64,000 nucleotides of DNA from Gaiellasilicea sp963705515 (GCA_963705515.1 CAVPJV010000004.1:90085-154084); one strand, 5' to 3'. Positions 1-8,689 are shown, numbered from the stretch's first letter. Notes: generated by a model from the sequence alone, not told the origin. Program-made: numbers and translations.

Positions 1-617
1 GCAGGATCGACGCGACGCCGTTGCCCGGAGCGGTAGACGAGCGAGCTGTCGCCACCGACGAGAGCGCGCGCGTCGTCCTGCCGCTTCACGGCGGCATCCG
101 CGCGCTGCCAGGGCGGCCGCTGCGGCGACCGGCCGACGACGTCGGCGACCGGCGCCGAGGCGACGTCGTGCTCCTGCAGGACGAGGTCGTCGAGCGACCA
201 GACCTCGAGCTCGCGCACGACCCGGTAGCCGAGCTTCTCGTAGAGCCGGATCGCGGGCTCGTTCTGGACGAGCACCTCGAGCCAGAGCTGCTCGATCCCA
301 CGCGACAGCGCGCGGTCCTCGATCGCCCGCATCAGCTGCTTGCCGATCCCCTCGCCGCGTCGGCCGGTGACGATGCCGACGCCGCCGATCCAGCCGGAGG
401 TACCGCGGACGCCGAGCATGCAGAGGCCGACGTCGTCGTTGCCGTCGACGCCGACGAGCGAGGCGTCGAGGTCGTAATCCCACGTCTCGGCCATGAACGA
501 GAACGCGCCCTCGTCGACCGCGACCGGCATGAAGTAGCCCTCGTAGCCGGCCGTGAAGAGCGCCGCGAGCTCGGCGTGGGAGCGGGCTGAAGCCTGCGTG
601 AGCGCGACCGATCCCAT
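1..617 (-). CDS. GNAT-family N-acetyltransferase (runs off the left edge)
   Basis: Reading the minus strand from ATG 617 gives an open frame of 205 codons to the window edge. The protein begins MGSVALTQASARSHAEL. It has the GNAT acetyl-CoA loop GRRGEGIG at residues 85-92 and the following helix/strand NEPAIRLYEKLGY at 119-131, the usual motif A and motif B order. It should transfer an acetyl group from acetyl-CoA to an amine; the substrate cannot be told. A single GNAT domain ends near residue 150, but the frame stays open for at least 55 more residues, so a tail or a second domain is likely. The start is supported by a TAGGCT hexamer 6 nt upstream, which leaves almost no leader. This frame is intact although it lies at the edge of the error-rich zone. 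Confidence 0.85.
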   Translation of the reverse strand, partial: MGSVALTQASARSHAELAALFTAGYEGYFMPVAVDEGAFSFMAETWDYDLDASLVGVDGNDDVGLCMLGVRGTSGWIGGVGIVTGRRGEGIGKQLMRAIEDRALSRGIEQLWLEVLVQNEPAIRLYEKLGYRVVRELEVWSLDDLVLQEHDVASAPVADVVGRSPQRPPWQRADAAVKRQDDARALVGGDSSLVYRSGQRRRVDP

Positions 618-623
618 CGTTCG

Positions 624-629
624 AGCCTA
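624..629 (-). promoter_or_regulatory. -10 element, leaderless type
   Basis: TAGGCT on the minus strand ends 6 nt before ATG 617 of the acetyltransferase, so transcription should start at or next to the start codon. Inferred from sequence only. Confidence 0.45.
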
Positions 630-682
630 CCGCTATCCGGAATGGCCCTCGCAGGTCTGGCGACCGCGCGTGCGACGCTGAG

Positions 683-931
683 CTACCAGTTTCCAGGCCG
701 TCCCGAAGGCGTCGTCTGCCGGTCATTGAGCCAGTCGTCGGGAACGTCTTCTCCTCGCAACGGCGCCTCCGGATCGGGCACGATGGATGGGATGTCGTCG
801 GTCGGCCCGCGATTGTCCTCGCTCTTGCTCTCGTTCGTCCGGCGATCGTCCTCGCTCTCGCCCTCGTTCGTCCGGCGATCGTCCTCGCTCTCGCCCTCGT
901 TCGTCCGGCGATCGTCCTCGCTCTTGTTCAT
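683..931 (-). CDS. Small acidic 11-residue-repeat protein, unknown function
   Basis: An 82-residue frame from ATG 931 to the stop at 683. The N-terminal half is three and a half copies of an 11-residue charged unit (SEDDRRTNEGE), encoded by the 33-bp DNA repeat. The C-terminal half contains DPEAPLRGEDVPDDWL and ends GRPGNW. I do not recognise the family. It has no signal peptide or membrane segment and looks disordered and highly charged. GGAG lies 13 nt before the ATG, a long spacing. Support for real coding comes from the second copy of the DPEAPL peptide at 959-1009: it differs at three bases, all third codon positions and all synonymous. The preceding minus-strand frame ends 8 nt upstream with that second copy, so this may be one half of a duplicated gene. 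Confidence 0.45.
   Translation of the reverse strand: MNKSEDDRRTNEGESEDDRRTNEGESEDDRRTNESKSEDNRGPTDDIPSIVPDPEAPLRGEDVPDDWLNDRQTTPSGRPGNW
727..777. repeat. 51-bp direct repeat, copy A
   Basis: Matches 959-1009 at 48 of 51 positions (differences at 734, 758 and 761). Read on the minus strand it encodes DPEAPLRGEDVPDDWL; all three differences are silent third-position changes in that frame. Confidence 0.85.
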
Positions 932-935
932 CTGG
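810..935. repeat. 33-bp tandem repeat, about 3.8 copies
   Basis: Units start at 810, 843, 876 and 909. The second and third are identical, the first differs at three positions, and the last is cut to 27 bp. The period is a multiple of three and the minus-strand frame stays open through it, giving an 11-residue protein repeat. There are no spacers, so this is not a CRISPR array. Confidence 0.9.
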
Positions 936-958
936 CGATCACGGCTCCTCTTGTTGGG

Positions 959-1009
959 TGAGCCAATCGTCGGGAACGTCTTCTCCTCGTAAAGGCGCCT
1001 CCGGATCGG
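959..1009. repeat. 51-bp direct repeat, copy B
   Basis: Second copy of 727-777, offset by 232 bp. On the minus strand it encodes the same 16-residue peptide and then TQQEEP and a stop at 939. Its outer edge is exactly where the TolB-like plus-strand sequence begins, so the copy ends at a rearrangement or assembly junction. Confidence 0.85.
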
Positions 1010-1460
1010 CCGACTGGACGCTGGACGGCAAGTCGATCCTGATCACGTCGGCCGCGCCGATCTCGTCCGGGTCGACTCGCGGACCGGGAGCGATCCAGCC
1101 AGTACTTACGGCTGACCGCTCGACCTGCAGACGATCGCAGACCGCCGACGGTCTCGCCCGAACGACCGGACGATCGCGTACGTCGGGCCGCGCGTGAGCA
1201 CCGGCCCGGACGACTGCGGCGAGGGCCCGTGCCCGCAGTACGGGCTCTACCTGGCGCAACGTCCCGAAGCCGCACAGGCCGCGGCGGATCGTCAACGACA
1301 CGGGCCCGGCGGGCTGGTCGCCCGACGGGAAGACGCTCGTCTTCGTCTCGCCGCGGGCGCGCTGACGCTCTACGACGTGGCCACCGGCGCGACGGACGAC
1401 GATCTCGACCGGGCGCACGTCGCCGCCGGCGACTCGCCGCCCGCGTGGCAGCCGCGCTGA
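1010..1460 (+). pseudogene. TolB/WD40-like beta-propeller, 3' fragment, frameshifted
   Basis: Stretches read as blades of a PD40/TolB-type propeller: DWTLDGKSILITSA at about 1012-1054, then in other frames GPAGWSPDGKTLVFVSPRA and LTLYDVATGAT, ending HVAAGDSPPAWQPR at the TGA 1458-1460. The W-S-P-D-G-K-x-L motif is the PD40 signature, and an AWQPR ending is common for these periplasmic proteins. At least three frame changes are needed to read it through. Nothing propeller-like lies upstream of 1010, where the sequence switches abruptly to the 51-bp repeat, so at least four blades and the N-terminus are missing. It ends 21 bp before the convergent cupredoxin gene. Its function cannot be assigned. 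Confidence 0.6.
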
Positions 1461-1481
1461 GCTACGCCCGCGCGGCCGGCC

Positions 1482-1876
1482 TCAGATGATCGTGAAGATG
1501 CCCCTTCATGCCGGCTTCGACGGTCGGCCGGGCAGCGTGCAGAGGTACGGGATAGCGCCGCGGTAGTCGAGGACGTAGATCGTGAGCTCTGCTCGCTCGG
1601 CTTGAGCGCCTTCGAGAACCCGGTCTGCGTCGCCGGTGCCGCGCCGCTCATGACCGAGCGTGAAGGTGTGAGGCTTCTTGCCCGGTTGACAAGGACGAAA
1701 CGGGCCATGACGCCCCGCTGCGCGCGCTTCGGGCTCATGCGATCGTCGTGTCGGTGATGTGACCTTGATGGTCACGATCGGCGGCGGCGCCGTCGTCTGC
1801 GGCCGAGCGGCGCCTGCGCCGCCGGCACGAGCGCCACCGCGGACGACGCTGCGAGCGCGAAGAGCCGCAACTTCAC
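1482..1876 (-). pseudogene. Cupredoxin-like copper protein, frameshifted
   Basis: From GTG 1876 the minus strand encodes a secretion signal (VKLRLFALAASSAVALVPAA), then by changing frames the segments TIAMSPKRAQRGVMARFVLV, KKPHTFTLGH, LTIYVLDYRGAIPYLCTLPG and KAGMKGIFTII. These match a small exported cupredoxin with ligands His (KPHTF), Cys (YLCT) and Met (AGMKG), the pattern seen in the intact paralogue at 26119-26484. A run of four Gs at about 1496-1499 should be three for the ending to be in frame, which looks like a base-count error rather than decay. It probably carried electrons to or from the neighbouring PQQ dehydrogenase. TACGCT lies 7 nt before the GTG. Confidence 0.6.
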
Positions 1877-1883
1877 GCGCGCT

Positions 1884-1889
1884 AGCGTA
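1884..1889 (-). promoter_or_regulatory. -10 element, leaderless type
   Basis: TACGCT on the minus strand ends 7 nt before GTG 1876 of the broken cupredoxin gene. Confidence 0.35.
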
Positions 1890-1898
1890 GCAACGCCC

Positions 1899-3372
1899 GT
1901 GGTTCGCCAACGCGCACGACGGCTCTGCGGCGCCGCGTGCTCGCGAGCCTGTCCTCGCGGCTGCGGAGCGGCGCGAGTGCGACGTCGTGGAAGCTGCCGA
2001 ACGCCGATCTCGCGGGCACGCGCGCCGCAGCCGGACCGCCATCGACGCCGGCAACGCTGCGGAGCTCGAGGAACGATGGCGGTTCCGCGCTGACGGCGCG
2101 CCGAGCACTCGGGCGTCTTCGCGTCGACGCCGGTCGCCGACGGCGACACGGTCTACGTCAGGACCTCCGCAGCAACGTCTACGCGCTCGACCGCGCGACG
2201 GGAGCGCTGCGCTGGGCGCACCGCTACCGCGCGCCGAACGAGGGGCCGAACGGGCTCGCCGTCGACGACGGCGCGTCTACGGCGCGACAGACTCGGACGC
2301 GTTCGCGCTCGCAGCCGCGACGGGCCACGAGCTCTGGCGCCGCATCTGGCGAGCGTGACGCGAGCAGTTCGTCGACATCGCGCCGGTCGCCTGGAAGGGC
2401 TCGTCTTCCTGAGCACCGTCGGCTACGCGCCCGTTCGGCCGCGGCGCGATCTACGCGCTCGACGCCGCGACGGGCGTCGTGCGCTGGAAGTTCGACACGA
2501 TCGAGAAGCCGTGGCGCTACCCGCTCGAGGCGGGCGGCGGCGGGCTCTGGTACCCGGTCTCGGTCGACGACGACGGCCGGCTGTACGCCGGCAACTCGAA
2601 CCCGACGCCCTGGGGCGGCTCGCCGGAGCGCCCGAACGGCGCCGCCTTCCCGGGCCCGGCGCGCTACACCGACTCGCTGCATCGTGCTCGACGCGCGCAC
2701 CGGCCGCCTGCTCTGGGACGACCAGGTGACGCCGCACGACGTGCGCGACTACGACTTCGAGGCGACGCCGATCCTCGCGACGGTCGGCGGCGACGAGCTC
2801 GTCTTCGGCGCCGGCAAGGCCGGCCGGGTGATCGCCTGGGACCGCGACACGCGCAGCGACGCTGGGCGCGGCCGGTCGGGCTGCACCGGAACGACGGCGG
2901 CCCGCTGCCGCCGCAGCGCGTGACCGTCTGCCCCGGCCTGCTCGGCGGCGTCGAGACGCCGATGGCCTACGCGGACGGCCGGCTGTTCGTCCCGGTCGTC
3001 GACCTCTGCGGCTGGGGCAGCGCGACGACCGGCAGGAGTTCACGAGCGTCGACCCGTCGCAGGGCACGGGCCGGCTCGTCGCGCTCGACGCGGCGACGCG
3101 GGCGCGTCCTCTGGGAGCGCCGCCTGCCGTCGCCGAACTTCGGCTGCGCCACCGTCGCGAACGACGTCGTCTTCACGTCGACGTACGACGGGACCGCGTA
3201 CGGCGTTCACCGCCGAGACGGGAAGCAGCGTCTGGCGCGCGCGGATGCGGGCCGGGACAACGCGTGCCCGGCGTGCTCGGCGACCTCGTGCTCTTCGGCG
3301 CGGGAGTCCGGCGCCGGCGGGCCGACGCGGAGCTCGTCGCGTTCGGCCTGCCCAGGGCCAGAGGACCTGTGA
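1899..3372 (+). pseudogene. PQQ-type beta-propeller dehydrogenase A, frameshifted
   Basis: A quinoprotein-like eight-bladed propeller can be pieced together across at least eight frame changes. Legible pieces in order are DAGNAAELEERWRF, VYALDRATGALRWAHRY, YALDAATGVVRWKFDT, GGGGLWYPVSVDDDGRLYAG, RTGRLLWDDQVTPHDVRDYD, ATPILATVGGDELVFGAGKA, VETPMAYADGRLFVPVVDLC and FGCATVANDVVFTSTYDGTA, ending near the TGA at 3370-3372. The A-x-D-x-x-T-G-x-x-x-W blade signature and the HDVRDYD motif are those of the PQQ alcohol dehydrogenase/PQQ_2 superfamily. The enzyme would act outside the membrane, oxidising an alcohol or aldehyde. GTG 1899 is the least bad start and is uncertain. Because start/stop geometry around the cluster is intact, I think the shifts are mostly sequencing errors. 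Confidence 0.7.
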
Positions 3373-3879
3373 CCGGGTTCGACGTCGCGCAGGATGCGAG
3401 CCCGCGCCCGCGCGTCGCGCAGCGTCACGCGGTAGGTGACCGTGCCGACGCTGGTTGCCGGCGACGTCGTTGCTCAGCGCGGACGTCGAGCTCGGCGGCA
3501 GTCGGAGGTCCCGACGCGTCGACCAGCCGGGCTGTCCGGGCTCGCGACCGCGGCGCCGGCGGCGCTGCTCGAGGCGCAGCAGCGTGCCGGCCGGCAGCTC
3601 GGCGCCGGCCGCGGCGTCGCACGCCGGCGGGACTGTCTTCGGTCCCACGGCGCGCAGACGGAGAAGCTGGATCGGCACGCCGTCCGCGACGAGCTTCAGC
3701 GACAGGTAGCTGCGCCACGGGCCTGTGTCGGTCGCGGCCCGCGCAGCGTGATCGTCGCCGACGGTCGGCGCGGTCGCGATGCCGGAGCGGCGTGGTCGTC
3801 CCCGCAGTGCGTGACCGCCCGAGCACGCCGCCGCGAGGACGGTGGCGAGTAGGAGCGCGATGGGTCCGATGCGTGACAC
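3373..3879 (-). pseudogene. Lipoprotein of unknown function, frameshifted
   Basis: GTG 3879 on the minus strand opens a lipoprotein signal: SRIGPIALLLATVLAAACSG, with lipobox LAAAC. One long clean stretch follows, with WRSYLSLKLVADGVPIQLLR and AVGPKTVPPACDAAAGAEL. Frame changes are then needed near 3560 and 3440 to reach TVTYRVTLRDARARARILRD at the C-terminus. I do not recognise the family. It would be anchored outside the membrane. It runs convergent to PQQ dehydrogenase A and divergent from dehydrogenase B, so it sits inside the oxidation cluster. The 3' end is only approximate. Confidence 0.45.
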
Positions 3880-4042
3880 GGCCGAGAGATCCCGCGCACG
3901 GGCGCGCAGATCGTGCGACAAGCCACTTGCGCCAGGGGTGCGCGGCTGTAGGTTCTGGTCGACATGTTTGTCGCTCCAGCCGGTGATCGAGTCAGGTCTT
4001 GTGGCGACGAACCCACCGGCGACGCCGTCTGCCACGTCCTAG

Positions 4043-4048
4043 AGGAGG
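4043..4048 (+). promoter_or_regulatory. Ribosome binding site for dehydrogenase B
   Basis: A full AGGAGG lies 7 nt before ATG 4056 and fixes that start despite the downstream frameshifts. About 175 bases (3880-4055) separate the divergent lipoprotein and dehydrogenase B; a TAGGTT near 3947-3952 is a possible -10 for the plus strand. Confidence 0.6.
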
Positions 4049-4055
4049 ATATTGG

Positions 4056-5990
4056 ATGCGCAGGGCACTTTCGCTTTCCATTAGCGGCCTGTCTCGCCCT
4101 GCTCGTAGCCGCGGGGCTCGCGGCTCGTCGGCTCAGTCGAAGCCGGCCGCGAGGACGGCGATCACGCCGTCGCCGGTCTACACGGCCGCCGAGCTGAACG
4201 CGCCGGCCGGGAACGACTGGCTGATGCACATGGGCAACCTCAAGGGCCACCGGTACTCGTCGCTGACGCAGATCAACAAGTCGAACGTCGGCACGCTCAA
4301 GCAGGCCTGGCACATCAACCTCGGCGACTGCGCGACGAAGAACGCGGCGTGCGGCTCGCTCGAGGCGAACGCGGTCGTCGCCGGCGGCACGTAGTACATC
4401 CAGGACGCCGATCGGCGACATCTACGCGCTCGACGGCACGACGGGCGCCAGCTCTGGAAGTGGACGCCGACCTACGACGCCGGCTTCAACGTCGGCACCG
4501 GCGACTCGCAAGCCCGGCGTCGCGATCGGCGAGGGCAAGGTCTTCGCCGGGCACGCGCGACGGCAGCTCGTCGCGCTGACCAGACGGACCGGCGACGGTC
4601 CTCTGGTCGACCGAGGTGACCCGTGGAGAAAGGGCGGCAAGATCTCGTCGTGCTCCGATCTACGTCAACGGCATCGTCTCGGCGGCGACTCGGCAGGCGA
4701 CAACGGCGGCATCAGCGCGTCGATGCACGCGTTCGACGGCGACCAACGGCCGCGCGCTCTGGACGTGGAGCGTGATCCCGAGCGACGGCCAGCCCGGCGG
4801 CAACACGTGGTCCGCGAACTCCGCCGCACGCCAACAACGCCACTACGGCGGCGGCTCGATGTGGGAGTCGCCGCTCGTCGACACGAAGCGCGACCTCGCG
4901 ATCTTCGGTACCGGCAACCCGGAGCCGTGGAACTCGCGCGGCCCGGGCAAGAACCTCTACACCGACTCGATCGTGGCGCTGAACCTCTACACCGGTCAGC
5001 TCGTGTGGTACTACCAGACACCCACCACGACCTCTGGGACTCCGACCTGCCGAACAACGGCGTCATGTTCACCGGCCAAGTATCAACGGATCAAGGGCAA
5101 GACGGTCGTCAGCGCTCCGGGCGTCGCGTACGTGAACAAGCACGGGATGACGTTCATCCTCGACCGGGAGACCGGCAAGCCGCTGCTGCCGATCCCCGAG
5201 GTCAAGGTGCCGCGTGAGCACCGCGCTGGACGTGAACAGCTGGCCGACGCAGCCGATCCCGAGGCCGACAACGTGCTCTTCAACAAGCTGGACGCCAACA
5301 GGCGGCCCTGCACGGACGGCAACCGTCACGCGGACGAACGCGTACGTCCGTCGCGAGGCGACCGCGCCGACGGCAAGCCGTACAAGATCGGCTGCGTCTA
5401 CGACCCGTACGACACGACGCAGTACGTCGTGCATGCCGTTCGAGATGATGGACTGGCCGGCGAGCTCGTACAGCCCGGAGAACCACACGTTCATCACCTG
5501 CGGCGTGACGGATCGGGCGACGCGCGTTCGAGCAGATCCCGGCGGCGTCGCAGGTCGTGGGCGCCTTCGGCGGCTACGGCGTCGGCCGGCTCGGCGTCGG
5601 CGACACGTCGACCGCCAACACGGGGCAACTTCTCCGCGCTGAACGTGAAGACGGGCAAGCTGACGTGGCACCAGCACTGGCCGGCGCCGTGCTACAGCGG
5701 CTCGATGAACACCGCAGCGGGCATCACGTTCGTCGGCCGGCTCGGCAAGGGCAACGCCCAGGACGGCAAGGGCTACCTCGAGGCGCTCGACACGAAGACG
5801 GGCGCCTCGCTCTGGAAGTCGCCGCTGATGGACGCCGGCGTCGGCGCGGCGCCGGTCACCTACACGGCGGGCGGCAAGCAGTACGTGTCCGTCGCGGTCG
5901 GCGGCCAGACCCACAACGACGTCTCGCGGCCGCTGGGCCTACGAACCCGGCCCGAGGCGACGACAACATCTACACGTTCGTGCTGCCTAA
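4056..5990 (+). pseudogene. PQQ-dependent alcohol dehydrogenase B, frameshifted
   Basis: The first 110 codons from ATG 4056 are clean and contain NDWLMHMGNLKGHRYSSLTQ, the N-terminal blade of PQQ alcohol dehydrogenases. Further blades follow in changing frames: IGDIYALDGTTGA, NGRALWTWSVIPSDGQPGG, HHDLWDSDLPNNGVMFTG, GMTFILDRETGKPLLPI and TAAGITFVGRLGKGNAQDGK, then GAAPVTYTAGGKQYVSVAVG. The HHDLWDSD stretch is the conserved active-site blade, and GKQYVSVAVGG is typical of the last blade. The frame closes near the TAA at 5988-5990. At least ten frame changes are needed. The size (about 640 residues) is normal for soluble quinoprotein dehydrogenases, and I see no fused cytochrome c domain. An upstream AGGAGG supports real translation, so this is probably a working gene with base errors. 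Confidence 0.75.
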
Positions 5991-6058
5991 GCAGATGTCA
6001 TCAGCATCGAGGTGGGGGCGCGGACGGCGCCACTCAACGTACCGAGGAGACGATCACG

Positions 6059-6237
6059 ATGAAAAACGTCGTAGGCGGGTTGGCAGTAGCGATCCTCGCG
6101 CTCGGCGCGCTCGTCGCATGCGCGCCGCACCGCGAGGGCACGCGTCGTCGGAGGCGACGACCACGATCAAGGTCACGGCCTCGGAGTTCAAGTTCGTGCT
6201 CTCGAGAAGCGGCCAAGGGAAAGATCGTCTTCACCAC
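6059..6237 (+). pseudogene. Cupredoxin N-terminal fragment
   Basis: From ATG 6059, with a purine-rich GAGGAGA about 9 nt upstream, it encodes a lipoprotein-like signal (MKNVVGGLAVAILALGALVA, then Cys). After a frame change it reads ATTTIKVTASEFKFVLS and KGKIVFTT, the first half of a cupredoxin like the one at 26119. The copper-binding C-terminal half (His, Cys, His, Met) is absent: at about 6237 the sequence switches to a GMC oxidoreductase. It follows dehydrogenase B directly, the place expected for its electron acceptor. Confidence 0.6.
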
Positions 6238-6607
6238 AGGCCACTCGCAGGGGCGCGTGTCGGGAGCCCTCTACCGGAAAGGCAGACTCGAGTATTTCCA
6301 GCCGGCAAAGGCCGTGCTGCTTGCGGCTTACAACTATGAGAACACGCGAATCCTGCTCCTCTCCACGTCGAAGGCCTTTCCCAACGGTCTTTCGAACAAC
6401 CACGGGCAGGTCGGCAAGCACTGGATCGGCCATGGGACGGGTGCCGCGGGTGCGACAGGCTGGTTCCCGGGCAAACGCCTGAACCGCTACAGCGGAACGC
6501 TGGGGCAGTTCTCGGCGTTCGACGAGCTCGACGCCGACAACTTCGACCACACCGGCCTCGGCTTCATCGGCGGCGGAATGTGCTCCGCGACCATGGAGGC
6601 CAAGCCG
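6238..6607 (+). pseudogene. Internal fragment of a GMC-family FAD oxidoreductase
   Basis: About 123 codons read in one clean frame. They contain LEYFQPAKAVLLAAYNYENT, KAFPNGLSNNHGQVGKHWIG, FPGKRLNRYSGTLGQFSAFD and NFDHTGLGFIGGG, ending MEAKPIA. These are hallmarks of the middle and substrate-side region of bacterial GMC oxidoreductases (gluconate/alcohol dehydrogenase type, which oxidise a sugar or alcohol with FAD). The N-terminal FAD-binding GxGxxG part and the C-terminal His/Asn active site are missing. Unlike everything around it, the piece has no frameshift, and its base composition is visibly less G+C rich. It therefore looks like a foreign or mis-joined piece. Confidence 0.75.
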
Positions 6608-7159
6608 ATCGCCCGAGCAGGACGGCACGTTCCCGCTGCCGGAGGCGCAGCTCGATCGCTTCTTCCTCCGCACCTCGCTCGGCTACCCGACGCTCGAGCA
6701 GGAGCTCGAGATCCTCGGCGAGCCAGCTGCACGGCACCGCTCGGGCGGCTGCGGCCGGTCGTCGCTGATCGACGAGCTCGCGCGAGCTCGTCGCCGCGGT
6801 CGAGGACGTCTACGTCGACCCGCTCCTGAAGCGCTGGGCCGGTCGAGCTCGTCCGGGCGACGCGCGAGCTCGAGCAGGTCGAGGTCGGCGCGTCGGTGCG
6901 CGCCAGCCTCGCGCTCGAGCGAGCGGTGCGCGCCTGGGCGCTGTTCGCACGGGCGCGAGCTACGTCGTGCCGGCCGACGTCGAGCGGCTCTTCGAGCCCG
7001 TCGTCGGCGCACCGGCTCGTGCTCGGGGTCGACTTCGCGGTCGATGCCGAGTCGCTCGACCGCGAGGCGAGCTCGGTCGCGTCATCTGGGACGCCTGCCT
7101 CGCCCGCGCTCCGCGGCCGCAGCCGGACTGGGACGAGGATCGCTTCGCGGCAGGGATGA
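6608..7159 (+). pseudogene. MoxR-type AAA+ ATPase, 3' part, frameshifted (mxaR-like)
   Basis: Begins mid-protein at EQDGTFPLPEAQLDRFFLRT, the conserved MoxR stretch after sensor 1, followed by GYPTLEQELEILGE. By changing frames it continues with ELVAAVEDVYVDPLLKRWAV, RATRELEQVEVGASVRASLA and SYVVPADVERLFEPVVGHRL, ending RPQPDWDEDRFAAG at the TGA 7157-7159. Walker A and B (about the first 120 residues) are missing, replaced by the GMC fragment. MoxR ATPases act with VWA proteins as chaperones that insert metals or cofactors. The stop overlaps the ATG of the DUF58 gene, so it heads an operon of MoxR/DUF58/VWA genes. Confidence 0.75.
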
Positions 7160-8082
7160 GTGCACGGCCAGCGAGGACCTTTCCGCTCGTGCCGCGCCGG
7201 CGCTTCGTCGGCGTGTCGTTCGGCCGGACGCCGGAGCGTACGCCGCGGCCAGGGCGACGAGGTCGTCGGCTCGCGGCCGTACCGGCCGGGTGACCACGTC
7301 GGCGTGGATCGACTGGGCGGCCTCGGCGCGGCTCTCGGCCGCGCGCGGGACGGACGAGTTCGTCGTCCGCGAGTACCTCGCGCAGGAAGCGCCGCGGCCG
7401 CGATCTCGTCGACCGCCGCCCGTCGCTCGGCCTCTTCGGGCCGGAGACGCCGTGGCTCGACAAGCCGGCGGCCGTGGCTCGGCGGCCGAGGCGATCGCAG
7501 CGAGCGCCGTCGACGCGCTCGGTGAGGTGGCCTATCTCGACCACGCGACGCCGGACGGGCGTGGCTTCTGGCTCCCGCCGGCGGGCCGGCGCCGCATCGC
7601 GGACATCCGCGCGCGCCTCGGGACGGCGCCGTTCACGGCGCCTCCCGCGCGCGCTCGAGCTCGGGCTCCAGGCGCTGCTCCGCCACGGCCACGTCCTGCC
7701 GCCGGGCAGCTTCGTCTTCGTCCTCTCCGACTACCTCGACGCCGGTCCGCGCGGCGGAGTGGGCGCGGCTGCGCGCGCTGCGCTGGGACGTCGTGCCGGT
7801 CGATCGTCCAGGATCCGACCTGGGAGCAGAGCTTCCCCGACGTGCACGGCGTCGTCGTGGCGTTCGCCGACCCGGCGACAGGAGCGGTCGCGCCGACGCG
7901 GTTCACGCGGCCGGGAGGTGCAGCGACCTCGCGCGCGAGCACGAGCAGCGGCTCGACCGCGACGCTGCGGACGTTCCGCCACCTCGGCTTCGACCCGGTC
8001 GTCGTCGGCAGCGAGGACGCGTTCGCTCCGCTCGCGGCCTGGGCGGCGCGCCGGCAGGCGCTCGCGGCGGCGGGCCGCATGA
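7156..8082 (+). pseudogene. DUF58 protein, frameshifted (mxaS-like)
   Basis: From ATG 7156 (ATGA overlap with the MoxR stop) it encodes MSARPARTFPLVPRRRFVGV. By changing frames it continues with GDEVVGSRPYRPGDHVG, IDWAASARLSAARGTDEFVV, VDALGEVAYLDHATPDGRGF, GSFVFVLSDYLDA, PTWEQSFPDVHGVVVAFADP and TLRFRHLGFDPVV-like segments. The G-D-x-x-x-x-R-x-Y-x-x-G-D-x-x-x-x-I-D-W stretch is the defining DUF58 motif. DUF58 proteins pair with MoxR ATPases; in methylotrophs this is MxaS. About 305 residues, normal length. The stop at 8080-8082 overlaps the next ATG. At least five frame changes are needed. Confidence 0.75.
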
Positions 8083-8689
8083 AGCTGCTCGTCGCTCGCG
8101 GCGGCGGCGCTCGTGCTCGCAGCGCCCGCGGCGGCTGCCGACCGCGAGGTCTTCTTCGGCGATGCGTTCCGGCTCGAGGCGGCCGATCCGGGCCCGTTCG
8201 ACCGTCTCGCCGGACGGCCGCCTCGCGTGCCTCTCGGACGCGTGCGCGGGCCGGACCGTCACCGTCGGCGGCGTCTCGGTCCGGGTGCTGCCGCGCGTGA
8301 CGGCGAAGCAGGTCGCGGCGCGGAAGCCGTCCTACCGCGCCGACACGCACGGCGCCGGCGCGCCGCGCGGCGACGGGCTCGCGGACGAGCCTGCTCTTCG
8401 CGGCGGCGGCCGCTGCTCGCGCTCCTGCGCGGCCGCTCTGGCCGCGTCGGCGCTTCGGCGGACGGCGACGCGCCGACGCTCCGGTCGACCGGCTCCTGCG
8501 CGCGCTGCGCCTCGTGCGCGGAGTCCGCCGAGCGCGCCGCCGCCCGACCGGCAGGCGCGCGCTCGACCATCTCGCGGCGACGCTCGGCGACGCGCCGCCC
8601 GCCGAGCGGGCGACCCGGCTCGCGTGGGCGCGGCCGGAGCCGGAGCCGGAGGCGACGCTCGCGATCGCCGACGGAGGTCGTCGCGGTGA
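8079..8689 (+). pseudogene. Signal-peptide membrane protein between DUF58 and VWA genes (mxaA position)
   Basis: ATG 8079 (ATGA overlap) opens a signal peptide (MKLLVA, then an Ala/Leu/Val-rich stretch ending PAAAADRE). It continues FFGDAFRLEAADPGPFDRLA, VTVGGVSVRVLPRVTAKQVA, a probable membrane segment near 8390-8450, and a cytoplasmic tail with ERATRLAWARPEPEPEATLA. It ends near 8689, where TGA overlaps the GTG of the next gene. I do not recognise the family from sequence. Its place between the DUF58 and first VWA genes is that of mxaA, whose product is needed for calcium insertion into methanol dehydrogenase. Several frameshifts. Confidence 0.5.

Noticed and set aside
21..590. Plus-strand open frame of 189 codons at the left edge
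   Set aside because: Antisense of the acetyltransferase, whose minus-strand frame has clear GNAT motifs.
810..935. CRISPR-like array
   Set aside because: Repeats abut with no spacers, the period is 33 bp, and the unit is coding on the minus strand.
939..1418. Minus-strand frame of 159 codons ending in the duplicated DPEAPL peptide
   Set aside because: Only the last 25 residues look coding; the rest is antisense of the TolB-like propeller. Kept as repeat copy B, not as a gene.
3964..4197. Open frame from ATG 3964, overlapping the start of dehydrogenase B
   Set aside because: It is a shadow in another frame; the AGGAGG at 4043 and the PQQ motif place the real start at 4056.
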